DNA of 64,000 nucleotides, taken from Erythrobacter sp. NAP1. Its GTDB lineage: Bacteria; Pseudomonadota; Alphaproteobacteria; Sphingomonadales; Sphingomonadaceae. Shown one piece after another: positions 58,817-64,000 of this stretch; position 1 is the stretch's first letter; every line of letters begins with the position of its first letter. Made by a program: the position numbers and the translations under genes. The notes under the pieces were generated by a model that worked only from the letters and a program-made list of their open reading frames with translations, was not told the origin of the DNA and did not search any database. Where the stretch lies: the NCBI RefSeq assembly GCF_000152865.1, contig NZ_CH672390.1, positions 992,001-1,056,000 of the forward strand, written 5' to 3'.

Positions 58817-58833
58817 ATGCTGCATTGCAGCAT
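58817..58833. promoter_or_regulatory. 17-bp palindrome with CTGC-N3-GCAG core (PhaR-like site)
   Basis: ATGCTGCA-T-TGCAGCAT is a perfect palindrome about 62 bases upstream of the patatin start. Its core, CTGC-ATT-GCAG, equals the CTGC-N3/4-GCAG consensus reported for the PHA-granule regulator PhaR in Paracoccus and Rhodobacter. Binding is inferred; no phaR gene is in the window. Confidence 0.5.
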
Positions 58834-58895
58834 TGAGATAGCACGAAAAGGCTCGTTGAGCCTAATCTAGCGATGCGAAGGATGGGGAAGGGTGG

Positions 58896-58971
<76 letters not shown>

Positions 58972-59087
58972 ACATCCGATCGACGTATCGGAAACGTGTC
59001 TGGGAGCGTCTGTGACCGCGTCCCGAATCACGCGAGGCGCTGCATATAGCGCGCCGTTCGCGGATGAAAAGGTCTAATCGCGAACTT

Positions 59088-59420
59088 CTATGCTGCCTCT
59101 CGCATCGAAGCGCGATCTAGACGCCTGCGCGTGGCATCATTGAGCGTAATCTGCGATTCAAACGCGTCGCCCAGGTTCGTGGTTATCTCGACGATCCCGG
59201 CCTTCTGCAGGCGGTCGATGACGTTGAGTGCCTCGGGTTGCGGCATTTCCGAGATTTGATGCAATTGGCGAAGCGTGGTGCTCTGTCCGCTCATCTCGCG
59301 AAGATGGATGGCGGACATCATGACCGCCATCTTGTCAGCAGATTTCTCCTGAAAACAGGAGCGGTTAGCGAAGCGGTTTGCGAACCGCGACAGCAATACA
59401 GGCACTCTCGAAGGTGACAT
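59088..59420 (-). CDS. Small winged-helix protein divergent from luxR
   Basis: ATG 59420 has GAGG six bases upstream and gives 110 residues. The core (MAVMMSAIHLREMSGQSTTL, QLHQISEMPQPEALNVIDRL, QKAGIVEITTNLGDAFESQI) has the helix-turn-helix-wing order of MarR/IclR-like small DNA-binding proteins. It is divergently placed from the LuxR-type gene and could regulate it. No ligand domain is visible. Confidence 0.65.
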   Translation of the reverse strand: MSPSRVPVLLSRFANRFANRSCFQEKSADKMAVMMSAIHLREMSGQSTTLRQLHQISEMPQPEALNVIDRLQKAGIVEITTNLGDAFESQITLNDATRRRLDRASMREAA

Positions 59421-59633
59421 AAAACGCCTCGATGGTCGAATTGCAGAGAAACAGATGCCTGACGACAGTTGGTGCCGCATGTAATGGGGGGAACGACACC
59501 CCTGCCGCCAGGACTTGAGCGCTCACTAATTGGCCGACGAATCGGCGGGTGCGACCCGAACGCCCAGCTCCTCAGAGCTTGATGCTTTATCGGGCATCTT
59601 TACGTCTACGGAAAGTCGCCTAGTTGGGTGACG

Positions 59634-59650
59634 TGTGATATCTTGTCACA
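59634..59650. promoter_or_regulatory. Inverted repeat TGTGA-N7-TCACA abutting the luxR start
   Basis: Perfect 5-bp arms flank a 7-base spacer, and the right arm touches ATG 59651. The place of a ribosome-binding site is taken by this repeat, so it may be an operator that also limits translation. The spacing is one base longer than the CRP consensus. Confidence 0.35.
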
Positions 59651-60361
59651 ATGCAGCGGCACTTCGATCACGTCGAAACTTTGGTAGAGATAAGCGACGT
59701 GCTCACATACGTTCGCGACCAAGCCATCAAGGCTGGCGCTGCTCGGATGAGCTACCATGTCACCCCTGCGTTCGATCAACAGACTTCGCGGACAGCTGCT
59801 GTTTATGCGCACGGCTTCAGCGACGAATGGATGGCACTTTATGCGAAAGAGGAGTTTCGGCTCACCGATCCGATCCCTGGTCGTGTCATGCAGTTTGGCT
59901 CTTTGATGACTTGGCAGGATGCGATGTCCTGGCAGCACAATACTCCGGATCAGGAAGCCTATTTCGCCAAGATGAAGGAGTATGACCTCATCCATGGCTT
60001 CGGCATCCCGCTTTACGGACGCAATGCCAGAGATGCCTATGCCAGCTTCGATTTCTTGAAGCATGTCGACGACGTCGCGCCCGAATCGATCGGAATGATC
60101 AGAAGCCTGTCGCAGGTCGCCCACCAGCGTGTGGTGATCCTTGTGGAACACAAGCTTGATGCACCGGCCTTGTCTGAGCGGGAAGTGGAAGTGCTGACAT
60201 GGGCGGCACGCGGCAAGTCGCTCAGTGCTATCGCAACAATCCTCGATATTTCGCCAGATACAGCGAAGACCTACTCCAAACGCATCTACGCGAAGCTCGA
60301 CGTGTCTGATCGGGTTGGAGCAGTTGTCAAAGCACTCAGGATGGGGCTCGTGAAGGTTTGA
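59651..60361 (+). CDS. LuxR-type quorum-sensing regulator (solo)
   Basis: The 236-residue protein has an N-terminal autoinducer-binding domain and a C-terminal GerE helix-turn-helix (LSEREVEVLTWAARGKSLSA, ISPDTAKTYSKRIYAKLDVS). Residues known in TraR/LuxR to touch acyl-homoserine lactone are kept: Trp60, Tyr64, Asp73, Pro74 and Trp88. It should therefore bind a ligand of that type. No luxI synthase gene lies in the window, so it appears to be a LuxR solo. No clear Shine-Dalgarno precedes ATG 59651. Confidence 0.9.
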   Translation: MQRHFDHVETLVEISDVLTYVRDQAIKAGAARMSYHVTPAFDQQTSRTAAVYAHGFSDEWMALYAKEEFRLTDPIPGRVMQFGSLMTWQDAMSWQHNTPDQEAYFAKMKEYDLIHGFGIPLYGRNARDAYASFDFLKHVDDVAPESIGMIRSLSQVAHQRVVILVEHKLDAPALSEREVEVLTWAARGKSLSAIATILDISPDTAKTYSKRIYAKLDVSDRVGAVVKALRMGLVKV

Positions 60362-60367
60362 GCGTGC

Positions 60368-61498
60368 CTATTGGCTGCTTAGACCACCGCGAGGGGCGTT
60401 CCGGTTCCAGCGATTGACCATCATCAGCGCGCCGATGCAGATCATGTTGGTGAGCATTGAGGAGCCGCCATGGCTCATAAACGGCAATGGGATGCCGACC
60501 ACGGGGGCAAAGCCCATCACCATCAATAGATTGACTGCTACGTAAAAGAATATGGTCGCGGTCATTCCCCCGGCCAGCAAGCTTGCGAACCTGTCCTTCG
60601 ATGCGCGCGCGACGCTCAGACCCCACCGCATGATGACGGCAAACACGCCGAGCACAAACAGACCGCCGATGAGGCCCCACTCTTCGGCCATGGTTGCAAA
60701 GACGAAGTCTGTGTGCGGCTCTGGCAGATACTGCAGGTGGCTTTGTGAGCCATTGTTGAAGCCTTTGCCGAAGATGCCGCCTGAACCGATCGCGATTTGC
60801 GACTGTATGATGTGATAGCCATCGCCTTGGGGATCTGCTTCCGGATCAAACATCGTGAGGATGCGCCGCTGCTGGTAATCCTGGAGTCCAAAGAAGAACA
60901 CGACCGGGGCCACCGCTGCCGCTGCCAGTCCTCCGCCGATAAACCATTTGAGTGGCAATCCGGCGAGGAGCATCACCACAGCGCCACCGAACAGGATCGC
61001 TAGCGAGGTGCCAAGGTCCGGTTGAAGCAGGACGAAAGAAACGGGCAGGCCTATTAACGCGGCAGGGATCAGGAGCGCGCGCCACCCGGTGATTAGTCCA
61101 ACGGGTAACGATGAGTAGAACAGCGCGAGCGTTACCACGATCACCGGTTTCATGATCTCTGAAGGCTGCAGGACCATAAAGCCGAGGTTGAGCCAACGTT
61201 GGCTCCCTCCGTTTACTTGTCCAATAATCTCGACCAGCAAAAGAAGCGCTAGAACAATAGCATAAGCTGGATAAGTCAGAAGTCGCACCAACTCGCGCGG
61301 TAGCGACGCGATCACTGATGCCATGACCAGGAAAACGCCAAACCGAACGAGATGCGAAGACGCGTACGGATCCATCGATCCACCGGCTGCAGAGTAGAGA
61401 ACCGCAGCTCCGAATGCGACGAGCAAAAACAAGGGGATCAGCATCCCCCACGGCTGACGCGCAATCGGATAGGGAATTATGCCGCCGCGCGCGCTCAT
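60368..61498 (-). CDS. rodA: Rod-shape SEDS glycosyltransferase RodA
   Basis: RodA polymerises peptidoglycan glycan strands during cell elongation, together with PBP2. The 376-residue protein has ten membrane segments and SEDS marks: GGSQRWLNLGFMVLQPSEIM, LLQPDLGTSLAILFGG, and FMSHGGSSMLTNMICIGALM near the end. The start overlaps the mrdA stop (ATG 61498 against TGA 61495-61497), so the pair is coupled. Confidence 0.97.
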   Translation of the reverse strand: MSARGGIIPYPIARQPWGMLIPLFLLVAFGAAVLYSAAGGSMDPYASSHLVRFGVFLVMASVIASLPRELVRLLTYPAYAIVLALLLLVEIIGQVNGGSQRWLNLGFMVLQPSEIMKPVIVVTLALFYSSLPVGLITGWRALLIPAALIGLPVSFVLLQPDLGTSLAILFGGAVVMLLAGLPLKWFIGGGLAAAAVAPVVFFFGLQDYQQRRILTMFDPEADPQGDGYHIIQSQIAIGSGGIFGKGFNNGSQSHLQYLPEPHTDFVFATMAEEWGLIGGLFVLGVFAVIMRWGLSVARASKDRFASLLAGGMTATIFFYVAVNLLMVMGFAPVVGIPLPFMSHGGSSMLTNMICIGALMMVNRWNRNAPRGGLSSQ

Positions 61499-63597
61499 TG
61501 CTGGGCCCCGCGCTCGGTAACAGGCGTCAAGGCATCGACAGGAGGGGTGCCTGCCGCGGTCTGGTTCTCGCGAGGCGCCACGAATGCGTCGCCGATCTCT
61601 TCCTGCGTCTGCTCTGCTTCGAGCCTTGCCTCAGCCTCCACGCGGTCAAAGATTTCTTCATCGCGCCGCGGCGTGGGCTGAACCGTCGCCCCGCGCTCGG
61701 CGGCGTAGGCTGCATACCGGCGGTCGAGGCGCTCTTGAGCGGTTCCGCCCCATTGTTCTTCAAGTGCGCGCAGAGCCTCGAGCCCTTTTGCGGGATCGAA
61801 CAGGAAGGTCATAACGTCGCGGGCAATCGGGTAAGCGGCACCAGAACCGCCCCCGTGCTCAATGACCACCGCGCCTGCATATTTGGGTTTGTCGGTCGGC
61901 GCGAAGAAGGTGAACAGACCGTGGTCGCGATATTTCCATGGGCCGCTGCGTCCGTCCGAAACGCTGAGGCTCACGACCTGTGCAGTTCCGGTCTTGCCTG
62001 CCATCTTGATATCTTCGAACGGCAAGCGCCCGCGGCCCGCGGTGCCGGGGCCGTTGACGACATCGCTCATCGCCTGCCGCACGTAGCTCACGTGGTCAGC
62101 GGGAAAGTCGACCTGATTGAACCCCTTGGGCGGGGTATCGAGCGTAAGGCGCGGCATGACGTGACGCCCGGTTGCTAGGCGCGCAGAAGTGACCGCCAGT
62201 TGCAGAGGGCTTGCGAGGTAATATCCCTGTCCGATCGACGCGTTGACCGTGTCGAAAGGCTGCCACTCGCGGCCGAACTTGTTGAATTTCCAGTCTGGCG
62301 TTGGGACCGTGCCGTAGAATTGGCTCATCACCGGGAGCGGAAATTCTTCACCCATCCCGCAGGTGCGCGCCATTTCTGCAACGGCGTCGAAACCGATCTG
62401 CTGGGCGAAGTGATAGAAATAGCTGTCGCAGGACTGGTAGATCGCCTTGGCCATGTCGACGCGGCCATGGTTCGACCAGCAATTGAAGAAGCGATTGCCG
62501 ATGCGCCGTCCACCGCCACAGGTGATCGCCTCGTCAGGGCTGATTCCGGCTTTCAAGAATGCCATGCAGTGCATCGGCTTGACCGTCGAACCAGGCGGAT
62601 AGAGGCCCTTCAGCACCTTGTTGCGCAGCGGGACGCGGGGATCTTCGCGCAGCATCGCGTACTCGACGCTGCCGATGCCGTCAGAAAAGGAATTGGGGTC
62701 GAAGCTTGGCATGGAAGCCATGCACAACAGGTCGCCGGTTTCGCAATCCATCACCACGACCGAACCGCTTTCCAGCCCGATCCTGCGAGCGGCGTAGTCT
62801 TGCAAAGGCCCGTCGATCGTGAGGCGAACCGGGTCGCCCTGAATGTCGTCGCGGGTTTCAAGGTCGCGTACGATGCGACCGCCCGCAGTGACTTCGACCC
62901 GCCGCGCACCGGGAACGCCGCGCAAATCCTGCTCGAACTGCTTTTCCAGTCCGTCCTTCCCGATCTTGTAGCCCGGCGTAAGGAGCAGCGGGTCAGGTGC
63001 CTCGTCATACTCCTCGGACGAAGCGGGACCGACATAACCGATCAGGTGACCGACCGAAGACGCGGTGGGATAGAAGCGCGAAAAGCCCCTCTGCGGGATG
63101 ACACCTTGCATGTCAGGCAGGCGTACGCTGAGCGCAGCGAACTGCTCGTAATCGAGGCCGCTTGCCACTTCCACAGGAGCAAATCCGCGTGCTGCGGCCA
63201 CTTCTGTCTTCAAGTCTGCAATGCGGTCAGCCTCGAGATCGAGCAAGTTGCCGATCTGGTCGATCGTCGCGTCGGCATCGGCCAGGCGCTCCGGGATCAC
63301 GTCGACGCGAAAGTCGGCGCGGTTGGAGGCGAGGGGGGCTCCGTTGCGATCAAGAATCCAGCCACGACGCGGCGGGATCAGTGTCAGGTTGACCCGGTTG
63401 CTTTCGGACTCCAGCCGGTATTTCTCGTTCTCGGCAATCGCGAGATAGCCCATGCGAGCGGCGAGCAGGATACCGATGCCGCCTTGCAGACCCCCAATAA
63501 CAATGGCACGCCGGTCGAATGTATTGCGCAAGGTCGATGCGTTGACCACCGCCGTTGTCTTGAAGCCAGTTTTGCGACGATTGAAAATGCCCATCAT
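61495..63597 (-). CDS. mrdA: Penicillin-binding protein 2
   Basis: PBP2 is the transpeptidase that cross-links wall made by RodA. The 700-residue protein has one N-terminal membrane anchor (about 28-50), the PBP dimerisation domain with ILDRNGAPLASNRADFRVDV, and the transpeptidase motifs STVK (in YPPGSTVKPMHCMAF), SCD (YQSCDSYFYHFAQQ) and KTGTAQV. It is slightly longer than E. coli PBP2, with a C-terminal tail rich in Glu/Arg/Thr. Its start overlaps the mreD stop. Confidence 0.96.
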   Translation of the reverse strand: MMGIFNRRKTGFKTTAVVNASTLRNTFDRRAIVIGGLQGGIGILLAARMGYLAIAENEKYRLESESNRVNLTLIPPRRGWILDRNGAPLASNRADFRVDVIPERLADADATIDQIGNLLDLEADRIADLKTEVAAARGFAPVEVASGLDYEQFAALSVRLPDMQGVIPQRGFSRFYPTASSVGHLIGYVGPASSEEYDEAPDPLLLTPGYKIGKDGLEKQFEQDLRGVPGARRVEVTAGGRIVRDLETRDDIQGDPVRLTIDGPLQDYAARRIGLESGSVVVMDCETGDLLCMASMPSFDPNSFSDGIGSVEYAMLREDPRVPLRNKVLKGLYPPGSTVKPMHCMAFLKAGISPDEAITCGGGRRIGNRFFNCWSNHGRVDMAKAIYQSCDSYFYHFAQQIGFDAVAEMARTCGMGEEFPLPVMSQFYGTVPTPDWKFNKFGREWQPFDTVNASIGQGYYLASPLQLAVTSARLATGRHVMPRLTLDTPPKGFNQVDFPADHVSYVRQAMSDVVNGPGTAGRGRLPFEDIKMAGKTGTAQVVSLSVSDGRSGPWKYRDHGLFTFFAPTDKPKYAGAVVIEHGGGSGAAYPIARDVMTFLFDPAKGLEALRALEEQWGGTAQERLDRRYAAYAAERGATVQPTPRRDEEIFDRVEAEARLEAEQTQEEIGDAFVAPRENQTAAGTPPVDALTPVTERGAQQ

Positions 63598-64000
63598 CCA
63601 ATCCTGCGCGAACGGGAAAGACGGAAGCGATCAAGCCACGCGATCAAGCGCGCGACCAGCGGATAAATCAGCACGCTAAGCGCGATCTGCGGAAGGATCG
63701 CGAAAAGCACCGTCAATTGGATTGTTGCACCGGAAACCACCATGGCTGCGATGATGTAAAGCACGATCGCTAGACCGGCGGTGAACCAGTCCTGCCAAAA
63801 GCCGCGCCAGGGAAAGCGCGTTTCGATGAGTTCGAGCACGATCATGGTCAATGACCATAGCAAAATTGCGCTGCCGAAGGGCTGACCGCTGAACAGATCG
63901 TCGAATGCGCCGAGCGGTACTCCGACCCAAAGAGGCATCAGGCCCGGACGCATGACCCGCCAGCCGAGGAAGATCAGGAAGCCCAGCGGCGGCAGTATCG
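63594..64000 (-). CDS. mreD: Rod shape-determining protein MreD, 5' end outside the window
   Basis: The frame is open to the window edge, giving the last 134 residues. It is hydrophobic with four or five membrane segments and the MreD-like LPPLGFLIFLGWRVMRPGLM and PLWVGVPLGAFDDLFSGQPF, then SAILLWSLTMIVLELIETRF. The position directly before mrdA and rodA with a four-base overlap is the standard mreBCD-mrdAB order and supports the call. Confidence 0.88.
   Translation of the reverse strand, partial: ILPPLGFLIFLGWRVMRPGLMPLWVGVPLGAFDDLFSGQPFGSAILLWSLTMIVLELIETRFPWRGFWQDWFTAGLAIVLYIIAAMVVSGATIQLTVLFAILPQIALSVLIYPLVARLIAWLDRFRLSRSRRIG

Noticed and set aside
62200..63666. Plus-strand open frame (488 codons) opposite mrdA
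   Set aside because: Antisense to a certain gene with all PBP2 motifs; its translation is Arg/His-rich without recognisable family features.

Overview
The window looks like chromosomal DNA of an alphaproteobacterium of the order Sphingomonadales, most likely Erythrobacteraceae. The reasons are moderately high GC, two Coq4-type ubiquinone proteins, a RibB with an N-terminal helix-turn-helix segment and a cysteine-less GTP-cyclohydrolase-II-like tail, and the order yqeY - dnaG - rpoD. Almost all of it is dense housekeeping sequence. No insertion sequence, CRISPR array or prophage was seen. One tRNA gene (Lys, anticodon CTT) lies at 58.9 kb.

Layout. 0-3 kb: a truncated amidohydrolase, a small helical protein, and leuA preceded by a candidate leucine-rich leader peptide. 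3-8 kb: an accessory-looking envelope region with two YHS-domain proteins, two I78-type inhibitor lipoproteins arranged as two convergent YHS/I78 pairs, an FMN L-lactate dehydrogenase, a strikingly periodic Cys/Ala repeat protein, and a DUF4329 (JAMM-like) protein. 8-12 kb: ilvB-ilvN-ilvC with a classical leader peptide (MLIVILVGVTG) and attenuator. 12-16 kb: miaA and serB head to head with overlapping 5' ends, then an acyltransferase-3/SGNH protein. 16-18.3 kb: two coq4 paralogues flanking an iodotyrosine-deiodinase-like nitroreductase, with look-alike operators before both coq4 genes. 18.3-23.3 kb: a minus-strand run containing purL with membrane protein genes. 23.3-30.3 kb: xseB-ispA-coaD-cyclophilin-queA-ABC transporter-tgt-chorismate mutase; the tgt product lacks two of the three zinc cysteines. 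30-37 kb: a flavodoxin-like reductase, rpsD, trmJ, nrdR, glyA, rpiB and an orphan ParA. 37-42.4 kb: rpoD, dnaG, a lipoprotein and yqeY. 42.5-48.8 kb: carA and carB separated by two overlapping exported-protein genes, then greA. 49-53.2 kb: a YqjD/YqjE-like membrane cluster and eno. 53-57.2 kb: a MarR-type regulator, ribH, and ribB in one unbroken frame with an upstream secreted lytic transglycosylase. 57-60.4 kb: a patatin-like phospholipase with a PhaR-like operator, tRNA-Lys and a LuxR solo. 60.4-64 kb: rodA, mrdA and mreD of the cell elongation machinery.

Functionally, leuA and ilvBNC give branched-chain amino acid synthesis under leader-peptide control. carAB and purL serve nucleotide synthesis. 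queA/tgt, miaA and trmJ modify tRNA. ispA and coq4 serve ubiquinone, ribB/ribH serve flavins, and rodA/mrdA/mreD build the wall. The most unusual items are the Cys/Ala repeat protein with its duplicated YHS/I78 neighbourhood, the transglycosylase-RibB continuous frame, the zinc-ligand loss in Tgt, and the coq4/deiodinase-like cluster with shared candidate operators. All functional statements rest on reading translated motifs; no database search was run.
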